DNA of 64,000 bases from Lentisphaeria bacterium (GTDB lineage: Bacteria > Verrucomicrobiota > Lentisphaeria > Oligosphaerales > Oligosphaeraceae): NCBI GenBank assembly GCA_016288215.1, contig JAEEYQ010000046.1:1-64000 (forward strand), read 5' to 3'. Below are positions 50,483 through 59,548 of the stretch, piece after piece. Position 1 is the stretch's first letter, and every line of letters begins with the position of its first letter. Position numbers and translations under genes: made by a program. Under the pieces are notes generated by a model. The model ran no database searches, was not told the DNA's origin, and saw nothing but the letters and a program-made list of their open reading frames with translations.

Positions 50483-51472
50483 TCATTTGTTGGGGATGCG
50501 GAGCAGATCCAGCGGCGGATTCTTCGGGACGGCAAAGCGAGTCAGATCCACTTCGGGCGTCAGATTGTCCGATGGCTGCGGTTTGTCATTTCCATGGGAA
50601 TAGCGGTAGAAGAGGGCGAAGAGGACGAGACAGAAGATGCCGAGAATCAGCACGCCAATCAGGATGCCGGGGATGCTGGTTCGCGGGGAGAGGCGGCGGG
50701 GCTGCTCCACATAGGAGGAGACTTTGTGCTTGTAGGGGGCGCTTTCCTGCTCGAAGAGTCGCTTGAGCAGATCGGCGTCCAGATCATATTCCACCGCAAG
50801 GAGTTCCAGGATTCGGAAGCAGGTTTGGTCGGGAGGCAGCCGCGTGTAATCCCCCTGTTCCAGATGGTCGATGAGCTCGCTGGAACAGCGGAGTTTCTGT
50901 GAGATGTCCAGAACGGAGATGCCGGCGGCCATGCGTTGGGAAAGCAGGAGCTTGCCCAGATTTGGCGAAAGGTCAACGCTGTCTTCAAGGGCCGATTCAT
51001 CCTCTTGCGGCGGGGCGGCAGAAGGCGGGGTGATGGGTTGCGGCGTCTCTTGGATGGAACGGCGGACAATCAGCTTGCGACGAAGCGGTGCGGACGCATG
51101 GTCAGGCGTGGACGCAGGAGCAGGGGAGGCTGGCGTGCCGTCGGCTGGCGCAAATTTTGTAAGTTCTTCTTGCGCAAATACTTCTGATTTTGAATCTGCC
51201 ATGGGGAAAGAAGGGGCAGAAGGGGCATATGCCGCAGCGGTCGTCGTTTCGGAGGGGGGGGGAGTCGTGGCTGTGGGCGATGGATTTTCCATGGACAGGG
51301 GACGGGGCGTCTCCGGCTCCGATGGAACCGACGGCGGCTCCGGCTTTGCGGGATCAGGCTCCTGAGGGGAGACGGACGCAGCAGACTGCTCTTCGGGCTC
51401 GGGAGTGTCCTCCCAAGACAGGGGCAGTCGGGGCGTCGCCCCGCTTTCCATTCTGTTGCGTAAACGAAGCAT
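50483..51472 (-). CDS. RodZ-like helix-turn-helix membrane protein
   Basis: A 329-residue protein. An N-terminal low-complexity part rich in Pro, Ser, Ala, Thr and Glu (about 1-175) precedes a RodZ/HTH_25-type helix-turn-helix (about 183-255: LGKLLLSQRMAAGISVLDISQKL RCSSELIDHLEQGDY). One membrane helix follows (about 274-296, IPGILIGVLILGIFCLVLFALFY), with a short periplasmic tail. RodZ anchors MreB to the membrane and sets cell shape. In classical RodZ the HTH is at the very N-terminus and a large periplasmic domain follows the helix; here the long extension is in front and the tail is short. It lies directly after ftsK. Confidence 0.75.
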   Translation of the reverse strand: MLRLRNRMESGATPRLPLSWEDTPEPEEQSAASVSPQEPDPAKPEPPSVPSEPETPRPLSMENPSPTATTPPPSETTTAAAYAPSAPSFPMADSKSEVFAQEELTKFAPADGTPASPAPASTPDHASAPLRRKLIVRRSIQETPQPITPPSAAPPQEDESALEDSVDLSPNLGKLLLSQRMAAGISVLDISQKLRCSSELIDHLEQGDYTRLPPDQTCFRILELLAVEYDLDADLLKRLFEQESAPYKHKVSSYVEQPRRLSPRTSIPGILIGVLILGIFCLVLFALFYRYSHGNDKPQPSDNLTPEVDLTRFAVPKNPPLDLLRIPNK

Positions 51473-51505
51473 TATATAAACCTGTGAAATTCCATGGTTT
51501 AGAGA

Positions 51506-53920
51506 TTATGGTTCATCGTCGTCCGACAAATCCGCGTCCTCGTTGTCCATGCCGTCGCCACCGTTGCCGCTTCCGCCAAGATGCAGCGCGAGAATTTCCC
51601 TCACATTGCCGACTTTGGGACCGAGAACCCCTCGCCGCTCCAGCTCTTCGGCGATGGAGGCCGCCTTGTTGTAACCTACGCCAAGGCAACGCTGTAGATT
51701 GCTGACCGATGTATTCTTCGTGCGACCGATGGCCTCGATGGCCTTGAGAAGCAGGGCCTCGGGGATGGAACTTTCGGGAAGGCTGCCGCCGTCGCTCTCT
51801 TCGGCGGTCTGCCCTTCGGGGCCGGCAAGAATGGAGTCATCAAACTCCTGCGGAGCTTGGTCGCTGACGAATTTGACCACGGCGTCCCGCTCTTTGTCGC
51901 TGGCCATGCCGCCCTGAACCCGCTTGAGTCCGTCCGTCCCTTTGGGGCGGTAGAGCATGTCGCCGTAGCCCATGAGGGATTCGGCGCCTTTGCCGTCCAA
52001 AATGGTGCGCGAGTCGATTTGGGAGGTGACGGCGAAGGCGATGCGGACAGGGAAATTGGCTTTGATGACGCCGGTGATGACCTTCACATCCGGCCGCTGG
52101 GTGGCGATGATGGTGTGGATGCCGATCGCGCGGGACTTGGCGGCGATACGGGCCAGGCCGGTTTCCACTTCGCTGCGGACGGTGGCCATGATGTCCGCCA
52201 ATTCGTCAATGATCAGCACGATGTAGGGCAGCTTGGCGGGGACTTCATTGCCGTCTTCATCGTAGATGGGCGGCGCGTTGGGATCTATCGTCCTGCTGTT
52301 GAACTTCTTAAGGTTGTTGACATTGACGAGCTTCAGCAGGCGGTAGCGGCGTTCCATCTCGTTGATGGCCCAGTTGATGGCCAATGCGACCTTCTTCACG
52401 TCGTTGACGACAGGCACAATCAGATGGGGCAGGGACTCGTAGGCGGCAAACTCCACCACTTTCGGGTCGACCATGATGAATTTAAGCTCGTCGGGCCGGA
52501 AGCGATACAGCATGGAGGTGATGAGCAGATTCATGCAGACGGATTTGCCGCTGCCCGTGGCACCCGCAATCAGCAAATGCGGTGCTTCGGCCAAATCCAA
52601 TATCTCATTGTTGCCGTTGATGTTACGGCCAAGAAGCAAGGGAATGCCCATCTTCCGCTTCGCCTCTTCCCACGACGGATCCTGTATCATTTCGCGGACG
52701 GTGACCACGGAACGGACCTTGTTGGGGACTTCGATGCCGACCAAAGGCTTGCCGGGGATAGGGGCCAGAATACGGACACTGGTCGCCCGCAATTCCATGC
52801 AGATGTTTTTGTCCAGCTTCTCGATGTTTTTGATGTTGATGCCGGGCGCGGGCTGAATCTCGAACAGGGTGACTTGGGGGGCGGGAACGGCGTTCATCAC
52901 CTGCGCCTCAAAGTGCAGATTGTCTAACGTGTTCTGCAGGATGTACTTATTTTCCTCAATTTCCCTCGCCTTCACGTTGATTTGGCCTTCGCGGGGCGGG
53001 TCAAGAATGTCGATGGGAGGTAGTTCATAATTGGAGAGTCCGTCGGTGGAAGCGGCTCCATGGGATGCGGTGGGGACAGTCGCCGTAGCCGTTGTCGCCG
53101 CAGGCTTTGCAGCGGCCTTTGGCGACTGGGACATGAAAGGCAGGGTAGGCTGTGCCGCTGGTCGCTCGGGCTCCGATTCCGGCTCCGACGGAGTGGAGGC
53201 GAAGACAGGGGCTTGGGTTGGGAGGGGCTCCTGCTGACGACGGCCGGAAGCCGGTTTGGGCGTCGGTTCCGCTTGGGCGAAAGGCGGCACGGAATTGGCG
53301 TTGTCCGCATCCATTTCGTCGTCTTTTGTCGATTTGTGGAAGAGACCGCCAATGGCGCGACCGACGCACTGCCAGTCAAAGACGCCGATGATTCCCAATG
53401 AGACGGCGATGAAGGCGCAGGAGATGATGGCGCCGCCCGTCGGATTGAACAGCAGTCGAATCCAACCGATTTCGGGGCTGCCCAGACGGTATCCCACCAA
53501 ACCGCCTGGCAGGGTTGCGATGTTGAGGCGCTGCAGGAAGGCATCGCAGAAATCCGGCCAGATGCCCAACAGCGAGGCGCTGCCAAGAGCGAAGAGAAGG
53601 AAGGCGGCGTAGTATTCCCACGTGACCGGCCGGAGGCCCCATGGACACAGCATGCGGCGAAGGGCGCATAGAAGCACAAGGGCCACCAGGGCATAGGCTC
53701 CCAAGCCGAAGGTGATGAGCAGGGCCCATGAGACGTGGGCGCCCACATAGCCAATCAGATTGCGCGGATAGGTGGGGTCCGTCATGCCGCCCGCAAAATA
53801 GTCCATGTCTTCCGGCGTATAGGAATAGCCGGGCCACAGGGCCATGCACAGCATGATGCAGGCAAGGACGACCAGGGCCCTTTTGCAGGAGAAGACAGGT
53901 TTGGCGGTCTCGGCGGTCAT
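51506..53920 (-). CDS. ftsK: FtsK/SpoIIIE DNA translocase
   Basis: Septal DNA pump that clears chromosomes during division; 804 residues. About four N-terminal membrane helices (about 12-200: ALVVLACIMLCMALW; SWALLITFGLGAYALVALVLL; YAAFLLFALGSASLLGI; IISCAFIAVSLGIIGVF). A Pro/Ala/Glu-rich linker (about 205-300) follows. The motor domain has Walker A LLIAGATGSGKSVCMNLL (about 450), Walker B YIVLIIDELADIM and the conserved ATQRPDVKVITGVIKANFP. A gamma winged-helix at the C-terminus (TSVSNLQRCLGVGYNKAASIAEELERRG) reads DNA orientation sequences. It is the second gene of a minus-strand unit starting with hom. Confidence 0.95.
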   Translation of the reverse strand: MTAETAKPVFSCKRALVVLACIMLCMALWPGYSYTPEDMDYFAGGMTDPTYPRNLIGYVGAHVSWALLITFGLGAYALVALVLLCALRRMLCPWGLRPVTWEYYAAFLLFALGSASLLGIWPDFCDAFLQRLNIATLPGGLVGYRLGSPEIGWIRLLFNPTGGAIISCAFIAVSLGIIGVFDWQCVGRAIGGLFHKSTKDDEMDADNANSVPPFAQAEPTPKPASGRRQQEPLPTQAPVFASTPSEPESEPERPAAQPTLPFMSQSPKAAAKPAATTATATVPTASHGAASTDGLSNYELPPIDILDPPREGQINVKAREIEENKYILQNTLDNLHFEAQVMNAVPAPQVTLFEIQPAPGINIKNIEKLDKNICMELRATSVRILAPIPGKPLVGIEVPNKVRSVVTVREMIQDPSWEEAKRKMGIPLLLGRNINGNNEILDLAEAPHLLIAGATGSGKSVCMNLLITSMLYRFRPDELKFIMVDPKVVEFAAYESLPHLIVPVVNDVKKVALAINWAINEMERRYRLLKLVNVNNLKKFNSRTIDPNAPPIYDEDGNEVPAKLPYIVLIIDELADIMATVRSEVETGLARIAAKSRAIGIHTIIATQRPDVKVITGVIKANFPVRIAFAVTSQIDSRTILDGKGAESLMGYGDMLYRPKGTDGLKRVQGGMASDKERDAVVKFVSDQAPQEFDDSILAGPEGQTAEESDGGSLPESSIPEALLLKAIEAIGRTKNTSVSNLQRCLGVGYNKAASIAEELERRGVLGPKVGNVREILALHLGGSGNGGDGMDNEDADLSDDDEP

Positions 53921-53932
53921 GGTTGGGTGCGG

Positions 53933-55225
53933 TTACTCCAAGGTCTCGATGCAGAACACAACCGGCTTCTCGTGGACTTCCGGCAGGGTGTCCAGAATCT
54001 CCATGGCTTTGCGGACGGCGGACTCACGGGCCTGATGGGTGATGAGAATCATCTGGGTGTAGGCCGCCTGAGCCTCCTTCTGGGTTGCCGTGGAGATGCT
54101 GATGCCGCAGTCTCCCAAAACGCCGCTGACCTTCGCCAGCACGCCGGGGCGGTCCGCGATCTGCAGACGGATGTAATGGCGGGAGTAGGACTCGTCGGGG
54201 GATACTGTTTCCATGGCGTCGTCGTCGTCAATGCCGAGGGGGCGGGCAGGGGAGTGGTCAAGAATGTGGAAGCCCGCGTCCAAAATGTCCGCCACAACGG
54301 CGCTTGCGGTGGCCTGTCGGCCGGCGCCGCGGCCATAGTACATGGTGTTGCCCACCACGTCGCCCTGAATCCAGACGGCATTGAAGACGCCGTTGACGTT
54401 GCCCAAAAGGGAGGTGACGGGAACCAGAGAGGGGCGAACCTGCAGCTGAACCCGGCCGTTGAGCTCTTTGATGACCGCCAGCAGTTTGATGCGGAAGCCC
54501 ATGTCGGCGGCGAACTGAATATCGTCAAGTGTCACATTCCGAATGCCTTGCGTTAGCACGTCCGAAGCCGTGAACCAATGGCCATAGGCGAGGGAGGCGA
54601 GAATGGCGGCCTTGTGGGCGGTGTCAAAGCCGTCCACATCCAACGAGGGATTGGCTTCGGCATAGCCGGCCTCTTGGGCGGCCTTCAGAATGACCTCGAA
54701 GTCCGTCCGTTCGCTTTCCATGCGGGTCAGAATGTAGTTGCAGGTTCCGTTCAGGATGCCGAGAATGCATTTGATGCGATTGGCGGCGAGGCCTTCCCGC
54801 AGGGCCTTGAGGCAGGGGATGCCGCCGCCCACGCTGGCCTCGAAGGCGATGTCCACATGGTGTTCTCTGGCAATGGCGAAGAGCTTCTTGCCTTGGGTGG
54901 CCAGCAGTGCCTTGTTGGCGGTGACCACGTGTTTTCCACGCTCCAGGGCCTTCTGGATGAACGTGGCCGCGATGGTCGTGCCGCCGATGAGCTCCACGAC
55001 CACGTCAATCTCCGGATCGTCGATGATTTGCATGGCGTCGGAAACCAACATGCCCTCCGGAAGCTTGACGCCGCGGTCCGTGACCGTGTCTAAATCTGCA
55101 ATGCGTTTAAGGACAGCATGATAGCCTGTACGTTTGGCGATAATGTCCCCATTGTTGAGCAGGGTCTCCGCCACGCCGGCGCCGACCGTTCCAAAACCGA
55201 TGATGCCGATGTGAATCGATTTCAT
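53933..55225 (-). CDS. hom: Homoserine dehydrogenase
   Basis: Reduces aspartate semialdehyde to homoserine for threonine and methionine synthesis. 430 residues. NAD(P)-binding GIIGFGTVGAGVAETLL (about 7-23), VVVELIGGTTIAATFI, VVTANKALLA and the catalytic region GGGIPCLKALREGLAANRI ... GILNGTCNYILTRM, then ANPSLDVDGFDTAHKAAILASLAYG. A C-terminal ACT domain (about 345-420, YIRLQIADRPGVLAKVSGVLG) should give feedback control by threonine. It is the first gene of the ftsK operon, with 12 bases to ftsK. Confidence 0.95.
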   Translation of the reverse strand: MKSIHIGIIGFGTVGAGVAETLLNNGDIIAKRTGYHAVLKRIADLDTVTDRGVKLPEGMLVSDAMQIIDDPEIDVVVELIGGTTIAATFIQKALERGKHVVTANKALLATQGKKLFAIAREHHVDIAFEASVGGGIPCLKALREGLAANRIKCILGILNGTCNYILTRMESERTDFEVILKAAQEAGYAEANPSLDVDGFDTAHKAAILASLAYGHWFTASDVLTQGIRNVTLDDIQFAADMGFRIKLLAVIKELNGRVQLQVRPSLVPVTSLLGNVNGVFNAVWIQGDVVGNTMYYGRGAGRQATASAVVADILDAGFHILDHSPARPLGIDDDDAMETVSPDESYSRHYIRLQIADRPGVLAKVSGVLGDCGISISTATQKEAQAAYTQMILITHQARESAVRKAMEILDTLPEVHEKPVVFCIETLE

Positions 55226-55335
55226 ATGTCCGTCTTTCCATTATTATTATAAAGAACAAGAGAGGATGCTGCCAACGGTGGCTGGCGGCACCCGTTTCGG
55301 GCGATGACTAAACTATATAGGAAAATTCCCCGAAT

Positions 55336-56202
55336 TCAAGAAAGTATCAGACGTTGAAGATACTGTCCGTACTCAGTCTTCATCAATCCTTTGATGCTTT
55401 TTAGCACATCGTCGCCAGTCATCCAGCCATTTTGAAGGGCGATTTCCTGCAGACAGGCGATTTGAAGGCCCTGCCGCGTCTCAATGGTGCGGATGAAATT
55501 CGCCGCGTCCAGCATGGCGTCGTGGGTGCCTGTGTCCAGCCATGCATAACCGCGGCCAAGCCGCTCCACCCGAAGGGTGCCCCGCTCCAGATAGGTGCGG
55601 TTCACGTCAGTGATCTCCAGCTCTCCTCTGGCGGAGGGGCGGAGGGATTTGGCGATATCCACCACTTCATTGTCGTAGAAATACAGTCCCGTGACCGCAT
55701 AATTGGATTTGGGATGGGCAGGTTTCTCCTCAATGGAGAGGGCTTTGAAGTCCTTGTCAAACTCCACCACGCCAAAGCGTTCCGGATCTTTGACATAATA
55801 TCCGAAGACGGTGGCGCCGTGGGTCCGTGCCGCCGCCTGCCGACAGATCTCGCCTAGTCTGGAACCGTGGAAGATGTTGTCTCCCAAGACTAAAGACACG
55901 GTGTCACCGCCGATGAAGTCCTTGCCGATGAGGAAGGCCTGGGCCAACCCGTCGGGGCTGGGCTGCACGGCGTAGGAGAAGGCAACGCCGAAATTCGAGC
56001 CATCGCCAAGGAGTCGCTGGAAGGCGGGCTGGTCCTCCGGTGTCGTGATGATGAGAATGTCCTGTATTCCCGCCAGCATCAGCATGGAGATGGGATAGTA
56101 GATCATGGGCTTGTCGTAGACGCAAAGAAGCTGTTTGGACACCCCAAGGGTGACCGGATGCAGGCGTGTGCCCGCGCCGCCGGCTAGTACAATGCCTTTC
56201 AT
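55336..56202 (-). CDS. rfbA: Glucose-1-phosphate thymidylyltransferase
   Basis: Makes dTDP-glucose from glucose 1-phosphate and dTTP, the first step to dTDP-L-rhamnose and related sugars. 288 residues, standard. Seen: [16 protein letters not shown] (nucleotide loop), [33 protein letters not shown] (metal aspartate), [10 protein letters not shown] and [20 protein letters not shown], and [13 protein letters not shown]. An open frame continues upstream to 56361, but ATG 56202 has GGAGAC 7 bases before it and matches the family start. rfbB, rfbC and rfbD are not present. It follows the sialidase gene by 13 bases, an unusual pairing. Confidence 0.92.
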   Translation of the reverse strand: MKGIVLAGGAGTRLHPVTLGVSKQLLCVYDKPMIYYPISMLMLAGIQDILIITTPEDQPAFQRLLGDGSNFGVAFSYAVQPSPDGLAQAFLIGKDFIGGDTVSLVLGDNIFHGSRLGEICRQAAARTHGATVFGYYVKDPERFGVVEFDKDFKALSIEEKPAHPKSNYAVTGLYFYDNEVVDIAKSLRPSARGELEITDVNRTYLERGTLRVERLGRGYAWLDTGTHDAMLDAANFIRTIETRQGLQIACLQEIALQNGWMTGDDVLKSIKGLMKTEYGQYLQRLILS

Positions 56203-56215
56203 GAATCGTCTCCTG

Positions 56216-57319
56216 TTATGATTCCGTCTTGATGTCCGTTTCCCTCGCCGCCATGGCAGGGGCCGCGAAGGCCACGTGCACGTTTGTCTGAAGTGGAGTT
56301 CCTGAATAGAAGGCGCAGGCGTGGAGGCCGCCCCATGCACAGGTGTTGACATTGCCCGCATGATGGGCGTCTGCGCTGCCGTGGCAGAGAATCTCCGGGT
56401 CAGGCCAGGCGGACGGGGTGTCCCATAGCCGTTCTGCCAACGCCACGCGGCGTTTCAGAAGCCCCGCCCCACGATGATAATAATAGTTGTATAGCAGTCC
56501 GCCTTTGCCATCCAACAGCAGGCTTGGGGTGGATTCGCAGACATCGCCAATGTTTGTGGCAAATTTCCGCCAGGTTTTGCCGCCGTCTTCGGACTGCAGC
56601 TGGAACTGGCGGCTGCCACCGCCGTCGTCTCGTCGTTCGGAGCGGGCCACTGCAAGAAGCCGCCCTTCGCCCAAATGGACGCAGGACGGCTCCGTGGGCC
56701 AATCCTGCTTCCACAGCCCATCCTCCACGACGGTCTGAAGCCATGTCCGCCCGTTGTCATGGCTGATCAGTGTGCCCCACGAATTCTCTGGCTGATTATG
56801 ATAATTCCCTGAAAACCAAAGAGATAGGAGACCAATTCCGGGCAGGGGCAGGATGTCCGTGATTTGCATGGGCATGGGGGACGGCCTCAAGGTGGCGATG
56901 CGTTCGAAGGCAACGCCGTCCCGTGAGCGGTACAGGTCATGGTGCCATGAGGCGCCGATGCAACGTACCCATAGCAGCATGGCGCCGTTGTCGTCCAGCC
57001 CTTTGCCGATGGCGCTTTCGGCGGCCTCCGCCGTGTTGACCACCGCCGTCTCCGGCTGCCAATGGCGGCCTTCGTCCCATGACACGCGGGCATAGACGCC
57101 GCGGCAGGTCTCCGTGATGCTGTGTTCACGCCCGCGGCTGTAGGCGCAGACAAGAGCCCCGCCGAGCCCTTGGACAAAGGGCCATGAATTGTAGCCGGGG
57201 GCATCCTGAACGATCACGGTCAACGGCTGTCCATCGCCGTCATGAGGCGGACCGTTGGGTGTCCCGTCCACTGCTCTCTTGGGTGCTGCTAGGGTCAACT
57301 TCCCCTGTCCCTTCTTCAT
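56216..57319 (-). CDS. Sialidase-like (BNR/Asp-box) protein
   Basis: A 367-residue six-bladed beta-propeller of the exo-sialidase superfamily. Four Asp-box motifs (S/T-x-D-x-G-x-x-W type) can be seen: [11 protein letters not shown] (about 74), [10 protein letters not shown] (about 130), [11 protein letters not shown] (about 187) and [11 protein letters not shown] (about 245). No signal peptide is seen, so it is probably cytosolic, as for some bacterial enzymes of this fold. The arginine triad and nucleophilic tyrosine of true sialidases cannot be confirmed by eye, so the activity may differ. Three ATGCAA half-sites lie in its promoter region. It is upstream of rfbA in the same unit. Confidence 0.7.
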   Translation of the reverse strand: MKKGQGKLTLAAPKRAVDGTPNGPPHDGDGQPLTVIVQDAPGYNSWPFVQGLGGALVCAYSRGREHSITETCRGVYARVSWDEGRHWQPETAVVNTAEAAESAIGKGLDDNGAMLLWVRCIGASWHHDLYRSRDGVAFERIATLRPSPMPMQITDILPLPGIGLLSLWFSGNYHNQPENSWGTLISHDNGRTWLQTVVEDGLWKQDWPTEPSCVHLGEGRLLAVARSERRDDGGGSRQFQLQSEDGGKTWRKFATNIGDVCESTPSLLLDGKGGLLYNYYYHRGAGLLKRRVALAERLWDTPSAWPDPEILCHGSADAHHAGNVNTCAWGGLHACAFYSGTPLQTNVHVAFAAPAMAARETDIKTES

Positions 57320-57335
57320 GGTCTATATTAAAATG

Positions 57336-57364
57336 AATGCAAAACATTGCATTTTTATGCAAAT
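57336..57364. promoter_or_regulatory. Overlapping AATGCAA palindromes (candidate operator)
   Basis: AATGCAA (57336-57342) and TTGCATT (57347-57353) form a perfect 7-bp inverted repeat with a 4-base centre. The second half-site also pairs with ATGCAA (57357-57362) as TTGCAT-TTTT-ATGCAA. Half-site starts are spaced 10-11 bases, one helical turn. It lies about 17-45 bases before the sialidase start on the minus strand. Confidence 0.5.
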
Positions 57365-57679
57365 GCGCCGTCTTGCTGAATCCAGTTCCGTTTCATCCAG
57401 CTATTGGACGTTGCTTTAGTCTAGCGTGCCAATGGCGACTTGTCAAGACGCAGGTTGAAAACGACTGGCCAAATCCATTGAATTGCCCTGGAGGACTGGA
57501 GCTGCCATAATCCGCAAAGCAGGTTTTGTGGCTTTATTGAACAATCAAGGTTCTGATTTACATTCCACCTTCATTTGCTCAAAAAAGAGTCAAGAACGCA
57601 TGACTATTGTTTTAAGAGAGCTATATTAGCTTCATGAATCACCTGCAAGAGGAGATTGATATTTCATCTGTATATCATA

Positions 57680-57696
57680 AATGCAAATTTATGCAA
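57680..57696. promoter_or_regulatory. AATGCAA direct half-sites before the oxidoreductase
   Basis: AATGCAA (57680-57686) and ATGCAA (57691-57696) are spaced 10 bases. They lie 13-29 bases before ATG 57709 and share the word with the cluster at 57336, so one regulator could control both directions. Confidence 0.4.
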
Positions 57697-57708
57697 GGAG
57701 AAAAGGCG

Positions 57709-59217
57709 ATGAATTGCTTCAATACGGACAAACGCATCAAGCTCGGCATTTGGGGTTTAGGGCGCGGCAGTAGCTTCATTGAAAGTGCAAAGGCGCTAAA
57801 TATTGATGTGGTAGCCGGTTGCGACTATAATGCCCATATGCGGGACCGTTTCAAGAAAACCTGTCCGGACGCTTTGGTGACGGCGGACGAAGACGAGTTC
57901 CTCGCCGCCGACTTTGACGCGGTTTTGGTGGCCACTTGGTTTCCCGCCCATGCGAAGGACTGCATCAAGGCGATGAACGCGGGCAAGCATGTGATGTGCG
58001 AGGTCACTTCCTTCTTCACGCCGGCGGAGGGCGTTCAGTTGGTTGAGGCGGTGGAGAGGACGGGCAAGGTCTACCATCTTTTGGAGAACTATCCGTTCAT
58101 GAAGGTCAATCAATATGCCAAAAAGCTCTGGAGCCAAGGGATTTTTGGTGATTTCGCCTATGCAGAATACGATTACAACCATGATTGCCGTTCGTTGAGC
58201 TTCACCTACATTGACGGCGTGCCCGTCATGCCTGGCTATGAGGCCCACAACTGGCGGTCATGGCTGCATTCCCACTATTACAACACGCACTCCCTCGGCC
58301 CCGTCATGCAAATCACGGGATTGAGGCCGGAGCAAGTCACCGCATTTCACATAACTCCTTCTCTTCCAGGCTTTTTAAAGACCCCTGGCAATGGCCGGAT
58401 GGCACCGTCGCTCATCCAGATGAGCAATGGCGGCGTGGTTCGAAACCTCATTGGCAGCAGCACATGCGACACTCATTCCAAGCGGATTTGGGGCACGCGG
58501 GCCTATTTGGACTTCACAGGCAACTGCTACGTCCGCATCGGCAGCTCCGGTCATGGCCGCATTCTCAACGTCAAGCCCGAATGGCCCGAATTGGGAGAAC
58601 TGGCGGATTCGGCCGGCCATGGCGGCGGCGATTTCTGGGAGCTCTATTACTTTGCAAGAGAGATTCTTACAGGCGAAAAGGGGCCATGGGACGTCTATTC
58701 ATCCTGCGATGTGACGTTGGTCGGCATCATGGCGGCCCGCAGTTCGTTGGCAGGCGGCATACCTCAGCGGATTCCTGATTTCCGCAAGGCGGAGGATCGT
58801 GATAAGTTCCGTAATGACAATGACGTAGCCAATCTCACAGACCCCAAGCGCATCTTCCCGGAAGGACATGATCAGAGAATCACAGAGAAGTTCGCCACCG
58901 TCATGAGCAAGTTCTCCAATTATAGCGGAGACATGGGCATGATTCTTCTGCGCAACGCACGGGATGGCATGAAGTTGTATAAGGAACTGGCCGGAGACGC
59001 CGACCGCTACGCCGTCATTGAAGATGTGAGGCTCCTCATCAAGGCGTTGCCTGAGCTGGCGGAGAACTGCCGAGAGGCGAAGACCATTTTGGACGCCTAT
59101 CCGGATTGTCTGGCGGCCACTGCCATCCGCAGCTCCCTGGAGCTCTGCGACTGTGAATGGGTCATGGACACGGATAACGCCATCGCCGAACTGAAGGCCT
59201 GGCTCGCCGACGCCTAA
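57709..59217 (+). CDS. Gfo/Idh/MocA-family oxidoreductase
   Basis: A 502-residue NAD(P)-dependent sugar or inositol dehydrogenase-like enzyme, possibly a glycosidase of the GH109 type. The Rossmann domain (about 8-130) has LGIWGLGRGSSFIESA, VVAGCDYNAHMRDRF and HVMCEVTSFFTPAEG, where the usual EKP is replaced by EVT. The second alpha/beta domain follows (NYPFMKVNQYAKKLWSQG, HNWRSWLHSHYYNTHSLGPVMQITG). The extra C-terminal part of about 150 residues (CDVTLVGIMAARSSLAGG) is longer than the family average. ATG 57709 has AAGGCG directly upstream. It is divergent from the sialidase-rfbA unit, which suggests a shared glycan (for example sialic acid or amino-sugar) pathway. Confidence 0.82.
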   Translation: MNCFNTDKRIKLGIWGLGRGSSFIESAKALNIDVVAGCDYNAHMRDRFKKTCPDALVTADEDEFLAADFDAVLVATWFPAHAKDCIKAMNAGKHVMCEVTSFFTPAEGVQLVEAVERTGKVYHLLENYPFMKVNQYAKKLWSQGIFGDFAYAEYDYNHDCRSLSFTYIDGVPVMPGYEAHNWRSWLHSHYYNTHSLGPVMQITGLRPEQVTAFHITPSLPGFLKTPGNGRMAPSLIQMSNGGVVRNLIGSSTCDTHSKRIWGTRAYLDFTGNCYVRIGSSGHGRILNVKPEWPELGELADSAGHGGGDFWELYYFAREILTGEKGPWDVYSSCDVTLVGIMAARSSLAGGIPQRIPDFRKAEDRDKFRNDNDVANLTDPKRIFPEGHDQRITEKFATVMSKFSNYSGDMGMILLRNARDGMKLYKELAGDADRYAVIEDVRLLIKALPELAENCREAKTILDAYPDCLAATAIRSSLELCDCEWVMDTDNAIAELKAWLADA

Positions 59218-59235
59218 AAGGCGGCCGTCGGCTTC

Positions 59236-59274
59236 ACGCATTCGGTCCGCGTTTCGTTGGCCGAATGCGTTTTC
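59236..59274 (+). terminator. Intrinsic terminator after the oxidoreductase gene
   Basis: ACGCATTCGG (59236-59245) pairs perfectly with CCGAATGCGT (59261-59270) and is followed by TTTTC. Confidence 0.8.
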
Positions 59275-59424
59275 ATGCAAGAAATGCGTTCACAGGGGAC
59301 ATGCCGATTGGCAAAGTGGAAAATCCCCTATATAGTAATAGGGTTGCATTTGGAACGGTCATCAGGATTGATGATGGCAAGGACAAGGAAATCCGTTGTC
59401 CATTCGGTTCCAACGGCTTTAGGC

Positions 59425-59498
59425 GACCTTGTGGTGTAATGGTAGCACAACTGGTTTTGGTCCAGTTAGTCTAGGTTCGAATCCTGGCAGGGTTGCCA
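59425..59498 (+). tRNA. tRNA-Gln (anticodon TTG)
   Basis: A 74-base tRNA with encoded CCA. Acceptor stem GACCTTG/CAGGGTT (with G-U pairs, including a weak 1-72 pair, as is common in bacterial tRNA-Gln) and discriminator G. D-arm GTGT-AATGGTA-GCAC. Anticodon arm ACTGG-TTTTGGT-CCAGT with anticodon TTG, which reads CAA (Gln). T-arm CTAGG-TTCGAAT-CCTGG. The variable loop is short. It stands alone after an intrinsic terminator; CTATATAGTAATAGG upstream may hold its -10 region. TGGCAAC (59510-59516) can pair with the tRNA end GTTGCCA (59492-59498). Confidence 0.93.
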
Positions 59499-59548
59499 TT
59501 TTTATATTTTGGCAACTGGCTATTTTATAATTTCCCATAGTACCAAAC

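Larger units (their letters stand above)
57320..57708. other. 389-base divergent regulatory region
   Basis: The region between the sialidase (minus) and the oxidoreductase (plus) has no gene. It holds ATGCAA half-sites at both ends (57336-57364 and 57680-57696), and otherwise nothing I can name. An in-frame ATG at 57634 is not used as start because ATG 57709 has a better ribosome site and fits the family N-terminus. Confidence 0.55.

Noticed and set aside
59499-59548. Attachment site (att) repeat after tRNA-Gln.
   Set aside because: Only an inverted TGGCAAC match to the tRNA end is found, not a direct repeat, and there is no integrase nearby.
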